Shown: positions 1-8,851, counted from the stretch's first letter. The stretch: 64,000 nt of DNA from Alterinioella nitratireducens (GCF_013155465.1 NZ_JABJVX010000006.1:1-64000); one strand, 5' to 3'. Notes: generated by a model not told the origin, from the letters alone. Numbers and translations are program-made.

Positions 1-138
1 CCTCGCTTCGCTATGCGAAGGCTCCGCTCAGCCCGCGCTACCGGCGGGAGTTACACCAACTGTTGGGACACTGCTGGTTTTTGGCAGAGACTGTGATCGT
101 TCGCGCCTCGTAGGGGGTATCCGCCGATACATACTCCC

Positions 139-486
139 TCAATCGCAAGGCGCATCCACGATAATCTCGACCTTCAGCACATCGCGCGCCAGCTTCGCCT
201 CGCCACATGCCCGCGTCGGCGCATGACTCTCCGGCACCCACGCATTCCAGGCTTCGTTCAGCCCCGCAAAATCGCTCATATCCGCCAGCCAGATCGTCGC
301 CCGCAGCATCTTCTCGCGGGACGATCCGTCCTGGATCAACAGCGCATCCAGCCGCCGCAGGCATTCCTCGGTCTGTTCCTGGATGGTCACACCCTCACTC
401 ACCCGGCCAGTGATATAGGCGACCCCGTTATCAACCGCCAATCCCCCCTCGCCTGCCCCCGCGACTTGCGCTAAACCCCCTCCCAT
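139..486 (-). CDS. RidA/YjgF-family protein
   Basis: The 115-residue frame reads as a RidA-family protein; these hydrolyse reactive enamine/imine intermediates to ketones in the cytosol. The core is recognisable: a GVAYITGRV strand, the segment around SSREKMLRATIWLADM, and the APTRACGEAKL segment carrying the substrate-binding arginine, then VEIIVDA at the C-terminus. The N-terminal 15 or so residues are Gly/Ala-rich and do not look like the usual RidA start. The ATG lies head-to-head on the start codon of the next gene. A TTG at 439-441, preceded by a G-rich Shine-Dalgarno-like stretch, is an alternative start giving about 100 residues. Family confident, start uncertain. Confidence 0.75.
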   Translation of the reverse strand: MGGGLAQVAGAGEGGLAVDNGVAYITGRVSEGVTIQEQTEECLRRLDALLIQDGSSREKMLRATIWLADMSDFAGLNEAWNAWVPESHAPTRACGEAKLARDVLKVEIIVDAPCD

Positions 487-1105
487 GGCCCAGATCTCCT
501 CCCTCTTCGTGACCCGCCTCTACCGCGCCGCCCTGTCGGAGCATGGCCCCGCCATCGACGCGGAGGAGCTTGAAGCCTCCTGCTATTCCATCGCCGAGGA
601 TGACGAGGCGGGACAGGAGTGGTGCGAGGAAAACGGCTATCCCGGCTATACCTCCTATGCCTCGCTGACCGACCTGCCCTGGCGCTTCCCAATCTTCGCC
701 GACCTCGTCGCGGCGCTCGATGCCCATGCTGCGGGGTTCGCCGAGGATCTGGAGTTCGACCTGGAGGACCGCAAGCTGGTGCTGGAGGATATCTGGATCA
801 ACATCCTGCCCGAGGGCGGCATGCATTCGAGCCATATCCACCCCCATTCGGTGATCTCCGGCACCACCTATGTGTCCATGCCCGATGGCGCCTCGGCGCT
901 GAAACTGGAAGACCCGCGCTCGGCCCGGATGATGGCGGCCCCCGGTCGCAGGAAAGACGCGCGGGAGGAAATGCGTGGCTTCGTCTATGTCAAACCGGCG
1001 GTCGGCGACGTGCTGCTCTGGGAAAGCTGGCTGCGCCACGAAGTGCCTATGAACATGGCCGAGGATGAACGCATCTCGGTCAGTTTCAACTACCGGTGGG
1101 AGTGA
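485..1105 (+). CDS. TIGR02466-family putative 2OG-Fe(II) oxygenase
   Basis: A 206-residue protein resembling the TIGR02466 family, thought to be 2-oxoglutarate/Fe(II)-dependent oxygenases of unknown substrate. A histidine-rich segment (MHSSHIHPHS, about residues 117-126) would supply the first metal ligands. A late LRHEVPMNM...ERISVSFNY segment supplies the distal histidine and the arginine expected to bind 2-oxoglutarate. It has no signal peptide and so is cytosolic. The start overlaps the start codon of the divergent RidA-like gene and has no clear Shine-Dalgarno sequence. Two long palindromes follow within 10 bp of the stop. The family call is good; the reaction is unknown. Confidence 0.75.
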   Translation: MAQISSLFVTRLYRAALSEHGPAIDAEELEASCYSIAEDDEAGQEWCEENGYPGYTSYASLTDLPWRFPIFADLVAALDAHAAGFAEDLEFDLEDRKLVLEDIWINILPEGGMHSSHIHPHSVISGTTYVSMPDGASALKLEDPRSARMMAAPGRRKDAREEMRGFVYVKPAVGDVLLWESWLRHEVPMNMAEDERISVSFNYRWE

Positions 1106-1114
1106 GGCGCTGGG

Positions 1115-1159
1115 CAAGCGCCTTCGAAGGCGCTTGCGTCCGATTTCGAAATCGGACGC
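1115..1159. repeat. TCGA-centred palindrome pair, locus 1
   Basis: Two abutting perfect palindromes: 1115-1136 (22 bp, core AAGCGCCTTCGAAGGCGCTT) and 1136-1159 (24 bp, core GTCCGATTTCGAAATCGGAC). They lie just after the oxygenase stop and before the AIM24-like gene. The CCTTCGAAGG and GATTTCGAAATC cores recur at three other sites in the window. RNA from either strand would form stable hairpins, but no U-tract follows, so classic termination is not evident. Confidence 0.85.
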
Positions 1160-1237
1160 GCCCCGAAACCGCCTTGACCCGTTTCCCATCTGCCCCGATC
1201 CTCCCCGGACAAATCATTCAGGGAAGGATATTTCGAC

Positions 1238-2023
1238 ATGCGATGCCACGAGGTTGATTACGAGATTTTCGGCGACGACATGCAGATCGTCGAGGTGGAA
1301 CTGGACCCCTCCGAGGTCGTCATCGCCGAGGCCGGCGCGATGAATTACATGGAAGACGGCATCGGGTTCGAGACCCGCATGGGCGATGGCGGCAAGCCTT
1401 CGGGCGGGTTCATGGACTCGCTCTTGAGCGCGGGCAAGCGGGTGCTGACCGGTGAATCCATCTTCATGACCCATTTCACCAATACCGGTCAGGGCAAGAA
1501 GCGGGTCGCCTTTGCCGCGCCCTACCCCGGCAAGATCATCCCGGTGGACATGGCCGAGATGGGCGGCGAGCTGATTTGCCAGAAGGATGCCTTTCTCTGC
1601 GCCGCTTTCGGCACCACGACCGATATCGCGTTCCAGAAGAAACTGGGCGCGGGGTTTTTCGGCGGCGAGGGCTTCATCCTGCAGCGCCTCAATGGCGACG
1701 GCATGGCCTTCATCCATGTCGGCGGCACCGTCATCCGGCGCGAATTGCGTGACGGAGAGGTGCTGCGCGTCGATACCGGCTGCCTTGCCGCGATGACCGG
1801 AAGCGTCGATTACAATATCGAGCGCTCCGGCAATCTCAAATCCATGATCTTCGGCGGCGAGGGGATATTCCTCGCCACCTTGCGCGGCCCCGGCACCGTG
1901 TTCCTGCAAAGCCTTCCATTCTCGCGCCTCGCCGACCGCGTGCTGCGCGCGGCGCGTCCGGGCGGGTCCAAGGGCGAAGGCTCGGTCCTTGGCGGCTTGG
2001 GAGATATGTTCGGGGACCGGTGA
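1238..2023 (+). CDS. TIGR00266 / AIM24-family protein
   Basis: A 261-residue soluble protein of the TIGR00266 (AIM24-like) family, a beta-rich fold of unclear function related to mitochondrial AIM24. Typical features are a start running into an [20 protein letters not shown]-like segment, a glycine-rich [11 protein letters not shown] stretch mid-protein, the [15 protein letters not shown] segment, and a C-terminal [22 protein letters not shown] motif. A GGGAAGGA ribosome site lies about 9 bp before the ATG. It converges on the end of the S10 operon; the region between holds a dense palindrome array and a terminator. No membrane segment or signal peptide is seen. Confidence 0.85.
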   Translation: MRCHEVDYEIFGDDMQIVEVELDPSEVVIAEAGAMNYMEDGIGFETRMGDGGKPSGGFMDSLLSAGKRVLTGESIFMTHFTNTGQGKKRVAFAAPYPGKIIPVDMAEMGGELICQKDAFLCAAFGTTTDIAFQKKLGAGFFGGEGFILQRLNGDGMAFIHVGGTVIRRELRDGEVLRVDTGCLAAMTGSVDYNIERSGNLKSMIFGGEGIFLATLRGPGTVFLQSLPFSRLADRVLRAARPGGSKGEGSVLGGLGDMFGDR

Positions 2024-2030
2024 GGGGGGA

Positions 2031-2121
2031 CCGCGCATCGACGCGCGGTGGAAAAAGCGCCGTCGACGGCGCTTGAGACCCGATTTCGAAATCGGGTGAT
2101 CAAGACCGGTCGACCGGTCTT
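2031..2121. repeat. TCGA-centred palindrome array, locus 2
   Basis: After a short inverted repeat (CCGCGC/GCGCGG, 2031-2048) come three perfect 20-bp palindromes: 2055-2074 (AAGCGCCGTCGACGGCGCTT), 2078-2097 (ACCCGATTTCGAAATCGGGT) and 2102-2121 (AAGACCGGTCGACCGGTCTT). They are separated by 3 and 4 bp. All have length 20 and a TCGA centre but different arms. The second shares CCGATTTCGAAATCGG with locus 1. They sit between the convergent AIM24-like gene and rplP. Confidence 0.9.
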
Positions 2122-2146
2122 CCCCCGCGCCACACGCAAGCTATTG

Positions 2147-2192
2147 GAAAAGAGAAACCCCCGCCGATCTCTCAGCGGGGGTATCTCTTTTC
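2147..2192. terminator. Bidirectional intrinsic terminator after rplP
   Basis: Stem ACCCCCGC (2157-2164) pairs with GCGGGGGT (2175-2182). It is flanked by AAAAGAGA and TCTCTTTT, so both strands end in a T-rich tract. It would stop the S10-operon transcript coming from rplP and also the convergent AIM24-like transcript. Confidence 0.8.
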
Positions 2193-2212
2193 TCACCGGG
2201 GTGTGTTCTCAT

Positions 2213-2273
2213 AGCTTTTCCGAGGAAAAGCGACTGCCACACACTCGTCGTTTCCGCGTCGCGGAAACGACGG
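2213..2273. repeat. Two further hairpins at the rplP 3' end
   Basis: A hairpin GCTTTTCC-GA-GGAAAAGC lies around 2214-2231. A second, near-perfect one with arms CGTCGTTTCCGCG and CGCGGAAACGACG lies around 2246-2272 and touches the rplP stop codon. No U-tract follows the second. They may protect the rplP mRNA end or form part of the same palindrome-rich island. Confidence 0.65.
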
Positions 2274-2687
2274 TTACCAGTCTTCTCTCACGATCGTGCG
2301 GGTCTTCACCGGCAGTTTCATCGCCGCCAGACGCAGGGCCTCGCGGGCGATGTCCTCGCCGACGCCGTCGATCTCGAACATCACGCGGCCAGGCTTGACC
2401 TTGCAGGCCCAGAAATCGACCGAACCCTTGCCCTTACCCATACGCACTTCGACAGGCTTGGAGGTCACGGGCGTGTCGGGGAAGATCCGGATCCAGACCC
2501 GGCCCTGACGCTTCATGTGACGCGTCATGGCCCGGCGGGCGGCTTCGATCTGACGCGCGGTGACCCGCTCGGGCTCAAGCGCCTTCAGGCCGAATGTGCC
2601 AAAGTTCAGGTCGGACCCGCCCTTGGCTTCGCCCCGGATGCGGCCCTTGTGCATCTTGCGGAATTTGGTGCGCTTTGGTTGCAGCAT
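2274..2687 (-). CDS. rplP: 50S ribosomal protein L16
   Basis: A 137-residue L16, the large-subunit protein near the peptidyl-transferase centre and A-site tRNA. The sequence opens [19 protein letters not shown] and carries the family's GDMTPVTSKP-like segment ([20 protein letters not shown]) and [19 protein letters not shown] near the end. Length is normal. It is the last gene of the S10 block here: rpmC, rpsQ and rplN, which usually follow, are absent and a terminator plus palindromes follow instead. Confidence 0.98.
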   Translation of the reverse strand: MLQPKRTKFRKMHKGRIRGEAKGGSDLNFGTFGLKALEPERVTARQIEAARRAMTRHMKRQGRVWIRIFPDTPVTSKPVEVRMGKGKGSVDFWACKVKPGRVMFEIDGVGEDIAREALRLAAMKLPVKTRTIVREDW

Positions 2688-2699
2688 CTGTTTAACTCC

Positions 2700-3418
<719 letters not shown>

Positions 3419-3419
<1 letters not shown>

Positions 3420-3799
3420 TAGGCTTGCTCCTCAACTTGACGCACGGTGATGGTCAGTTCCGAAAACGGCTTCACGATCTTGCCGAACCGGCCACGGCCC
3501 CGCGGGCGACCGCGCTTCATGACCATGTTCTTGCCGACGAAGGCCTCGGACACGACCAGTTCATCGACATCGAGGTTGTGGTTGTTCTCGGCATTGGCGA
3601 TGGCGGATTGAAGGCATTTCTTCACGTCAATCGCGATGCGCTTTTTCGAGAAGGTCAGATCGGTCAGCGCCTTTTCCACCTTCTTGCCGCGGATCATCTG
3701 CGCCACGAGGTTCAGCTTTTGCGGGCTGGTGCGCAGCATCCGCAGTTTCGCCATTGCCTCGTTTTCCGCCACACGGCGGGGATTCTTATCCTTGCCCAT
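3419..3799 (-). CDS. rplV: 50S ribosomal protein L22
   Basis: A 126-residue L22, whose beta-hairpin lines the nascent-peptide exit tunnel. Hallmarks are [17 protein letters not shown] in the N-terminal half and the C-terminal hairpin [15 protein letters not shown], the region where macrolide-resistance changes arise in other bacteria. Its stop overlaps the rpsC start by one base, and 3 bp separate it from rpsS. Slightly longer than the E. coli protein because of an N-terminal [13 protein letters not shown] extension. Confidence 0.98.
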
Positions 3800-3802
3800 G
3801 GC

Positions 3803-4081
3803 TTACTTCCTCTTCGCTTTCTTGTCGGCGGCGTGACCGTAATAGGTCCGCGTCGGGGAATATTCACCGAACTTCTGGCCGATCATGTCCTCGGTGATGT
3901 TCACCGGGATGTGTTTCTTGCCGTTGTAGACGCCAAAGGTGAGGCCCACAAACTGCGGCAGGATGGTGGAACGGCGCGACCAGATCTTGATGACCTCGTT
4001 GCGGCCGCTCTCGCGGGCTTTCTCGGCCTTCTTGAGGACGAACGCGTCGACAAAAGGGCCTTTCCAAACGGAACGCGACAT
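3803..4081 (-). CDS. rpsS: 30S ribosomal protein S19
   Basis: A 92-residue S19, a head protein of the small subunit. It starts [12 protein letters not shown] and contains the [13 protein letters not shown] segment and the C-terminal [14 protein letters not shown]. Length is normal. It sits 3 bp after rplB and 3 bp before rplV, in the standard S10 order. Confidence 0.98.
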   Translation of the reverse strand: MSRSVWKGPFVDAFVLKKAEKARESGRNEVIKIWSRRSTILPQFVGLTFGVYNGKKHIPVNITEDMIGQKFGEYSPTRTYYGHAADKKAKRK

Positions 4082-4084
4082 CTA

Positions 4085-4927
4085 TCAGCGTCCTTTCTTC
4101 TTGGCGTGACGCGAGCGGATGATCAGCTTCTGCGACGCCTTGTTCTTGTTGCGGGTGCGGGCACCCTTGGTGGGCTTGCCCCAGGGCGTGACGGGGTGAC
4201 GGCCACCGCTCGTCCGACCCTCACCACCGCCATGCGGGTGATCGATCGGGTTCATCACGACACCGCGGACCGACGGACGCTTGCCGTAATGGCGGTTGCG
4301 CCCGGCCTTGCCGAGGTTCTGGTTCGAGTTGTCGGGGTTCGAGACCGCGCCAACCGTGGCCATGCACTCCTGGCGCACCATGCGAAGCTCGCCCGACGAG
4401 AGGCGGATCTGCGCGTAGCCACCGTCACGGCCGACAAACTGGGCGTAAGTGCCCGCGGCGCGTGCGATCTGGCCGCCCTTGCCCTGCTTCAGCTCGATAT
4501 TGTGGATGATGGTGCCGATGGGCATGCCCGAGAACGGCATTGCGTTGCCCGGCTTGATGTCTGCTTTCGCGGACGCGACCACCTTGTCACCGACGCCGAG
4601 GCGCTGCGGAGCCAGGATATAGGCCTGCTCGCCATCTTCATAGCGAATAAGCGCGATGAAGGCGGTGCGGTTGGGGTCATATTCGATGCGTTCGACGGTC
4701 GCGGGGACGTCGAGCTTGTTCCGTTTGAAATCGACGATGCGATAGAGACGCTTTGCGCCACCACCAATGCGACGCATGGTGATCCGTCCGGTGTTGTTCC
4801 GGCCGCCCGACTTGGTCAAACCCTGGGTGAGGGATTTGACGGGACGTCCTTTCCACAGCTCCGAACGGTCGATCAGAACCAGCCCACGCTGGCCCGGCGT
4901 CGTCGGCTTATACGACTTGAGTGCCAT
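4085..4927 (-). CDS. rplB: 50S ribosomal protein L2
   Basis: A 280-residue L2, needed for subunit association and peptidyl transfer. [15 protein letters not shown] at the start and the C-terminal [25 protein letters not shown] loop, with the conserved histidine, are diagnostic. The frame is open further upstream, but the ATG at 4925-4927 matches the family start and follows a GGAAGA ribosome site. In most bacteria rplW lies directly upstream; here a 1.3-kb gap with a foreign-looking gene intervenes. rplB has its own apparent promoter and leader hairpin. Confidence 0.97.
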   Translation of the reverse strand: MALKSYKPTTPGQRGLVLIDRSELWKGRPVKSLTQGLTKSGGRNNTGRITMRRIGGGAKRLYRIVDFKRNKLDVPATVERIEYDPNRTAFIALIRYEDGEQAYILAPQRLGVGDKVVASAKADIKPGNAMPFSGMPIGTIIHNIELKQGKGGQIARAAGTYAQFVGRDGGYAQIRLSSGELRMVRQECMATVGAVSNPDNSNQNLGKAGRNRHYGKRPSVRGVVMNPIDHPHGGGEGRTSGGRHPVTPWGKPTKGARTRNKNKASQKLIIRSRHAKKKGR

Positions 4928-5015
4928 GTTAACTGTCTTCCGTTTTCTGTGCGGGAGGCTTTCGCTTCCCTGATGTTCTAGGCCCCCGTAGGTGCCCGGG
5001 TAATGTGGTCTTGCG

Positions 5016-5047
5016 ACCAAAAACAGAGCCCCGGACGAATCCGGGGC
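5016..5047 (-). terminator. Attenuator-like intrinsic terminator in the rplB leader
   Basis: Perfect 8-bp stem GCCCCGGA (5028-5035) / TCCGGGGC (5040-5047) with a 4-nt loop. Read on the minus strand it is followed by CTCTGTTTTTGG. It lies between the inferred rplB promoter (-10 at 5062-5067) and rplB itself, so RNA from that promoter would meet it after fewer than 15 nt. It would either cap transcription of the upstream cassette or attenuate rplB expression. Confidence 0.65.
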
Positions 5048-5061
5048 CATGCCGATGGGGT

Positions 5062-5090
5062 CTCTTAGGGGAGGCCACCTTGAGGGTCAA
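5062..5090 (-). promoter_or_regulatory. Candidate sigma-70-type promoter for rplB
   Basis: On the minus strand TTGACC (5085-5090) and TAAGAG (5062-5067) are 17 bp apart. The start would fall near 5055, directly before the leader hairpin. Since rplW ends in its own terminator, rplB-rpsS-rplV-rpsC-rplP need a promoter and this is the best candidate seen. Confidence 0.45.
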
Positions 5091-5376
5091 TAGCCCCGCA
5101 AAAGAAAGCGCGTGAGGCCGCGCGATGGCCAGACCGCGGGATGGCGATGCAACGGGCGTTCGGAGCACTTTATCTCGGCCAAACCCGAACACCCTCCGAG
5201 CGATGCGCCTGCCTCACCAAATCGCCAACCCGGGGGGCGGTCTGGCGATCGCGCGGCGGCCTGACGGCCTTGATTCCGCTCCGAATGGCTACAGAGTATG
5301 AGGATTGAGAACTCAAGCAATACCCGGTGAGACTAGCGATGTTCATGGATCGCTAAAGTGCAATGCTGTGAGGGCG

Positions 5377-6009
5377 TTAGCCCCGCAAGTACTTTCTAGC
5401 ATCCTCAATTGTCGCAAACACTTTTTCTCCACCAGAAATCGTCTTCAACGAATAGTTGCCATCTGTTCCCCTCGTAAGAGTCCTTCTTCTGCCGGTAGCA
5501 TCGGCAATCTCGAACAAGTTTGGAGTTTCGTGCTCGACAACCGTAGTTGGGCATTCGCATTCCATGGCTCCGAGGCGTTCGTCGAGAATTTGGCTGACTC
5601 GGTATCTTACATAAAGCGACCGTGCACGATCCGTGTTTCCATCAGACGTCTCAGTGGCTCTTGCCATTGCAGCATGGTTCACCTCGTTTTTCTCAAGTTC
5701 GCTCCATGCTTGAGCGTATGCATCATCTTCGAATCTAGCGCGCATTTCCTCTTTCATTGCAAAGGCTTGTTGTTCTCTTTCTGCAAGACGCACTTGACGG
5801 CCCCTTGCTCTTCCTTCTTCCAATTGTTTGTCAATGTACTCCGGTGATGGCCCAATGATCAGCAACACGATCCCTGCCAATATAGGCGAACCGATCATTG
5901 CAAGAAGAACAAACGGTATTGGAGGACGACCAATTTCGTGAGCCCAGTACCCAATGCCCGCCCACCCGATTATCAACGCCAGAACAATTATAGTACTTAG
6001 TGGTTCCAT
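5377..6009 (-). CDS. Hypothetical two-helix membrane protein inside the S10 operon
   Basis: A 210-residue protein I do not recognise. The ATG at 6007-6009 is chosen over an earlier one because GAGGAGG precedes it by a few bases. It has two N-terminal membrane segments (about residues 2-22 and 27-50), then a charged helix likely to form a coiled coil (about 58-105), then a soluble C-terminal part with two cysteines in MECECPTT. The gene is clearly more AT-rich than its neighbours. It lies between rplW and rplB, which are normally adjacent, and is bracketed by terminators. This suggests horizontally acquired DNA. Function unknown. Confidence 0.7.
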   Translation of the reverse strand: MEPLSTIIVLALIIGWAGIGYWAHEIGRPPIPFVLLAMIGSPILAGIVLLIIGPSPEYIDKQLEEGRARGRQVRLAEREQQAFAMKEEMRARFEDDAYAQAWSELEKNEVNHAAMARATETSDGNTDRARSLYVRYRVSQILDERLGAMECECPTTVVEHETPNLFEIADATGRRRTLTRGTDGNYSLKTISGGEKVFATIEDARKYLRG

Positions 6010-6110
6010 GAATCCTCCTCGAACTGCATACTTGGCATCCACTTTCAGAACGATTGTTGCGCATTCTGTTCAGAAATACATCCCCTGAGGACAGTAGAGT
6101 CACATCAAGC

Positions 6111-6183
6111 GTAGGGTGGGCATTCTGACCACCATCCCAACCTGCACACATCGCCCATCGGTAGGCAGAACTGCCCACCTTAC
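6111..6183. repeat. REP doublet (REPIN-like), about 73 bp
   Basis: GTAGGGTGGGCA at 6111-6122 faces TGCCCACCTTAC at 6172-6183, giving terminal inverted repeats matching 11 of 12. Each end is itself a GTAG/GTAA head plus an imperfect palindrome built on GGTGGGCA...TGCCCACC. Two inverted REP units form a typical REP doublet. A second, cleaner copy occurs between fusA and tuf. No REP-associated tyrosine transposase is in the window. Confidence 0.75.
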
Positions 6184-6185
6184 CC

Positions 6186-6220
6186 AAAGAAAAACCCCGG
6201 CCACTCTCGCAGCCGGGGTT
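6186..6220 (-). terminator. Intrinsic terminator after rplW
   Basis: Stem AACCCCGGC (6193-6201) / GCCGGGGTT (6212-6220). The minus-strand transcript continues into TTTTTCTTTGGG, so it stops transcription coming from rplW, 28 nt after its stop codon. It divides the S10 operon into two transcription units. Confidence 0.85.
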
Positions 6221-6247
6221 CATTCCGTCACATATCAACGCACGCCC

Positions 6248-6544
6248 TTACAGCCCGGTCGACACATCAATCGTGTTGCCCTCTTCGAGCGTCACATAGG
6301 CCTTCTTCACGTCCTTGCGGCGACCCAGCTGGCCCCGGAAACGCTTCTGCTTGCCCTTGGTGATCGTCGTGTTCACCGCCTTCACCTTCACACCGAAGAG
6401 GCTTTCGACCGCCTCCTTGATCTGCGGCTTGTTGGCGTCGATCGACACTTCGAACACAACCGCGTTGGCGTCGGACGCCATGGTTGCCTTCTCGGTGATG
6501 ACCGGCTTGCGGATCACGTCGTAATGTTCAGCTTTGGCACTCAT
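6248..6544 (-). CDS. rplW: 50S ribosomal protein L23
   Basis: A 98-residue L23, at the exit-tunnel mouth and the docking site for trigger factor and SRP. Features are the N-terminal [14 protein letters not shown], the central [24 protein letters not shown] and the C-terminal [10 protein letters not shown]. The start overlaps the rplD stop by 4 bp. A strong terminator follows, instead of rplB. Confidence 0.98.
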   Translation of the reverse strand: MSAKAEHYDVIRKPVITEKATMASDANAVVFEVSIDANKPQIKEAVESLFGVKVKAVNTTITKGKQKRFRGQLGRRKDVKKAYVTLEEGNTIDVSTGL

Positions 6545-7161
6545 TTCAGACGAGCCTCCAGTGCTTCGACACCCGCCTTCGTGATCACCAGGGTGTCACG
6601 CTTGAGGATGTCATAGACGTTTGCGCCCATCGACGGAAGCACATCGAGACCGTCGATATTGGCCGCGGCGAGGGCGAAGTTGGCGTCGATATCGGCCCCG
6701 TCGATGATAAGCGCGCGCTTCCAGCCCAACTCCTTGACCTGCTTGGCCAGGGTGGAGGTCTTGGCGGCGTCCATCGCGACGCTGTCGATCACGACCAGTT
6801 CGCCCGCTGCCGCCTTGGCGGACAGCGCGTGGCGCAGGCCGAGGGCGCGCACCTTCTTGGGCAGGTCATGGGCGTGGCTGCGCGGGGTCGGGCCCTTGTA
6901 GATACCACCCTTGCGGAAGATCGGCGCGTTGCGGTCACCGTGGCGTGCGCCGCCGGTGCCCTTCTGGCGATAGATCTTCTTGGTGGAATAGGACGTCTCC
7001 GACCGCGTCTTCACCTTGTGCGTGCCGGCCTGCGCCTTGTTGCGCTGCCAGCGGACGACGCGGTGCAGGATGTCGGCGCGCGGCTCCAGGCCGAAAAGCG
7101 CTTCGTCCAGGTCCACGGTGCCGGCGCTGCCGCCGTCCAGTTTGATCACATCAGCCTTCAT
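6541..7161 (-). CDS. rplD: 50S ribosomal protein L4
   Basis: A 206-residue L4, a tunnel-constriction protein that in E. coli also represses the S10 operon. The extended loop is recognisable: [18 protein letters not shown] (about residues 60-77), then the [22 protein letters not shown] segment. It overlaps rplC at its start and rplW at its end by 4 bp each. Whether L4 autoregulates here cannot be told from sequence. Confidence 0.98.
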   Translation of the reverse strand: MKADVIKLDGGSAGTVDLDEALFGLEPRADILHRVVRWQRNKAQAGTHKVKTRSETSYSTKKIYRQKGTGGARHGDRNAPIFRKGGIYKGPTPRSHAHDLPKKVRALGLRHALSAKAAAGELVVIDSVAMDAAKTSTLAKQVKELGWKRALIIDGADIDANFALAAANIDGLDVLPSMGANVYDILKRDTLVITKAGVEALEARLK

Positions 7162-7883
7162 TCTTCCGCTCCCTCAGCCGGAGCCTCGACAGGGGCTGCT
7201 TCCGATGCGGCGCTCTTCAGCGCGGCGGGGAAGGGCACACCCTCAGGCAGTTTCTTCTTCATGGCGTCCTTGATGGTCACCCATCCGCCTTTCGAGCCCG
7301 GAACCGCGCCCTTGATCATGATCAGGCCACGATCCGCGTCGGTGCGGACAACTTCCAGGTTCTGCGTGGTGACACGGGCAGCACCCATGTGACCGGCCAT
7401 CTTCTTGCCCTTGAACACTTTGCCGGGGTCCTGGCACTGGCCGGTGGACCCGTGCGAGCGGTGGCTGATCGACACGCCGTGCGAGGCGCGCAGACCGCCG
7501 AAGTTCCAGCGCTTCATCGCGCCCTGGAACCCCTTACCGATCGAGGTGCCCGACACGTCGACCTTCTGGCCTTCAAGGAAGTGCTCGGCCGAGATCTCGG
7601 CGCCCACTTCAATCAGGTTCTCGGCATCGACGCGAAACTCCACCAGCTTGCGCTTCGGCTCGACCGAGGCGGCGGCGAAATGGCCGCGCATGGCCTTGCT
7701 CACGCGCTTGACGCGGGCGGTGCCTGCACCGAGCTGAACGGCGGTGTAGCCATCCTTCTCGGAGGTGCGGTTGGCGACAACCTGCAGGGCATCCAGTTGC
7801 AGAACGGTGACGGGGATCTGACGCCCGTCCTCCATGAACAGGCGGGTCATGCCCACCTTCTTCGCGATCACTCCAGAGCGCAT
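7158..7883 (-). CDS. rplC: 50S ribosomal protein L3
   Basis: A 241-residue L3, an early assembly protein reaching the peptidyl-transferase centre. The ATG at 7881-7883 gives the canonical [16 protein letters not shown]; the frame is open upstream but unrelated. The [39 protein letters not shown] segment carries the methylated-glutamine region and the tip loop. An acidic/Ala-rich C-terminal tail of about 30 residues goes beyond the E. coli length, as is common in this order. Confidence 0.97.
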   Translation of the reverse strand: MRSGVIAKKVGMTRLFMEDGRQIPVTVLQLDALQVVANRTSEKDGYTAVQLGAGTARVKRVSKAMRGHFAAASVEPKRKLVEFRVDAENLIEVGAEISAEHFLEGQKVDVSGTSIGKGFQGAMKRWNFGGLRASHGVSISHRSHGSTGQCQDPGKVFKGKKMAGHMGAARVTTQNLEVVRTDADRGLIMIKGAVPGSKGGWVTIKDAMKKKLPEGVPFPAALKSAASEAAPVEAPAEGAEE

Positions 7884-7897
7884 TTCAGTGCCCTCCT

Positions 7898-8212
7898 TCA
7901 AACCGAGATCTGGACGTCGACACCGGCGGCCAGGTCGAGCTTCATCAGCGCGTCCACGGTCTGCGGGGTCGGGTCCACGATATCGAGCAGACGCTTGTGG
8001 GTCCGAATCTCCCACTGGTCGCGCGATTTCTTGTCCACGTGGGGGCCACGCAGAACGGTGAATTTTTCGATCTTGTTCGGCAGCGGGATAGGCCCGCGAA
8101 CCTGCGCACCGGTGCGCTTGGCCGTGTTGACGATCTCCTGCGTGCTGGAATCCAGGACGCGATAGTCAAAGGCCTTCAGCCGGATGCGGATATTTTGGCT
8201 TTGGACTGCCAT
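7898..8212 (-). CDS. rpsJ: 30S ribosomal protein S10 (NusE)
   Basis: A 104-residue S10, first gene of the S10 operon and also NusE of the antitermination complex with NusB. It contains [37 protein letters not shown] with the characteristic long loop, and [13 protein letters not shown]. It follows a 366-bp upstream region with a candidate promoter. cspA is divergent; the str operon that often precedes rpsJ directly is separated by cspA here. Confidence 0.98.
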   Translation of the reverse strand: MAVQSQNIRIRLKAFDYRVLDSSTQEIVNTAKRTGAQVRGPIPLPNKIEKFTVLRGPHVDKKSRDQWEIRTHKRLLDIVDPTPQTVDALMKLDLAAGVDVQISV

Positions 8213-8578
8213 CTGTATCAGCCTTTCGAGGCGAGAGTTGATAGGACGACCGGCAGCTCATCCACCGGCCCTCATCGAACCCGAAAGGCGGGACTTGGAC
8301 CCCGCCTCTCAAGCGTCCGCATGTGCGAACTCGCGCGGGATACATGGGTGGGCGGAATCTATCAAGCGGAAAGTTCCGCGCGCGGGCACAAAGCCGGATT
8401 TCGCCCGCAGGGGGCATTTCGCAATAATCCACTTGCTTTTTGCGGGCCGGGGCCCCATGTGAGGGCTGCGACGTTACCACTATCGACCATACTGCTCCTA
8501 TCGGCTCAGTCCTTCGATCTTGCACTGACTTAGCCGACCTGCCGCATACTGCGGGCAGCACAAACAGGAGATACGACA
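8213..8578. other. Divergent rpsJ / cspA control region
   Basis: 366 bp without a gene between the divergent rpsJ (minus) and cspA (plus). A promoter-like pair for rpsJ lies at 8337-8365. For cspA, TTGCAC near 8532 followed by CATACT near 8557 (spacing about 19) is the only weak candidate. AGGAG precedes the cspA ATG. No other structure recognised. Confidence 0.5.
8337..8365 (-). promoter_or_regulatory. Candidate rpsJ operon promoter
   Basis: On the minus strand TTGATA (8360-8365) and TATCCC (8337-8342) are 17 bp apart. The same TTGATN/TATCC pattern at 17-bp spacing precedes the tRNA-Trp gene in this window. The transcript would have a leader of roughly 120 nt before rpsJ. Confidence 0.45.
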
Positions 8579-8785
8579 ATGGCAACTGGCACCGTCAAAT
8601 GGTTCAACGCCACCAAAGGCTTCGGCTTCATCGCACCCGATGGCGGCAGCAAGGACGTGTTCGTGCACATCTCTGCCGTCGAGCGCGCAGGCCTGACCGG
8701 CCTGGCCGATGACCAGAAAGTGACCTTCGACATCGAGCCCGGTCGCGACGGCCGCGAAAGCGCGACCAACCTCGCACTGGCGTAA
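8579..8785 (+). CDS. cspA: Cold-shock protein, CspA family
   Basis: A 68-residue single cold-shock domain protein, a nucleic-acid chaperone that melts RNA structure. RNP1 is visible as KGFGFI (residues 14-19) and RNP2 as DVFVHI (about 27-32), after the usual TGTVKWFN start. AGGAG lies 7 bp before the ATG and a good terminator follows. It stands alone on the plus strand between the str and S10 operons. Which member of the Csp family it matches cannot be settled from sequence. Confidence 0.95.
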   Translation: MATGTVKWFNATKGFGFIAPDGGSKDVFVHISAVERAGLTGLADDQKVTFDIEPGRDGRESATNLALA

Positions 8786-8823
8786 GGCTCGGCCCTTCGG
8801 GGCAGATGTTGAGAGAAATGAAA

Positions 8824-8851
8824 GGGCGTGCTGGAAACAGCGCGCCCTTTT
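8824..8851 (+). terminator. Intrinsic terminator of cspA
   Basis: Ten-base stem GGGCGTGCTG (8824-8833) / CAGCGCGCCC (8838-8847), with one G-T pair, a GAAA loop, then TTTTCC. Confidence 0.85.

Larger units (their letters stand above)
4928..5376. other. Non-coding leader region upstream of rplB
   Basis: 449 bp with no credible gene. It holds the leader of rplB (minus strand), with a promoter-like pair and an attenuator-like hairpin described separately. A small GGTC-TTGC-GACC hairpin lies about 5008-5019. The remainder up to the inserted membrane-protein gene (5150-5376) shows no feature I can name. Confidence 0.6.

Noticed and set aside
38-364. A 108-codon minus-strand frame at the left edge
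   Set aside because: It overlaps the RidA-like gene in another frame and has no recognisable content.
5305-5847. A 180-codon plus-strand frame opposite the inserted membrane-protein gene
   Set aside because: The minus-strand gene has a good ribosome site, membrane helices and a coherent reading; the opposite frame has neither.
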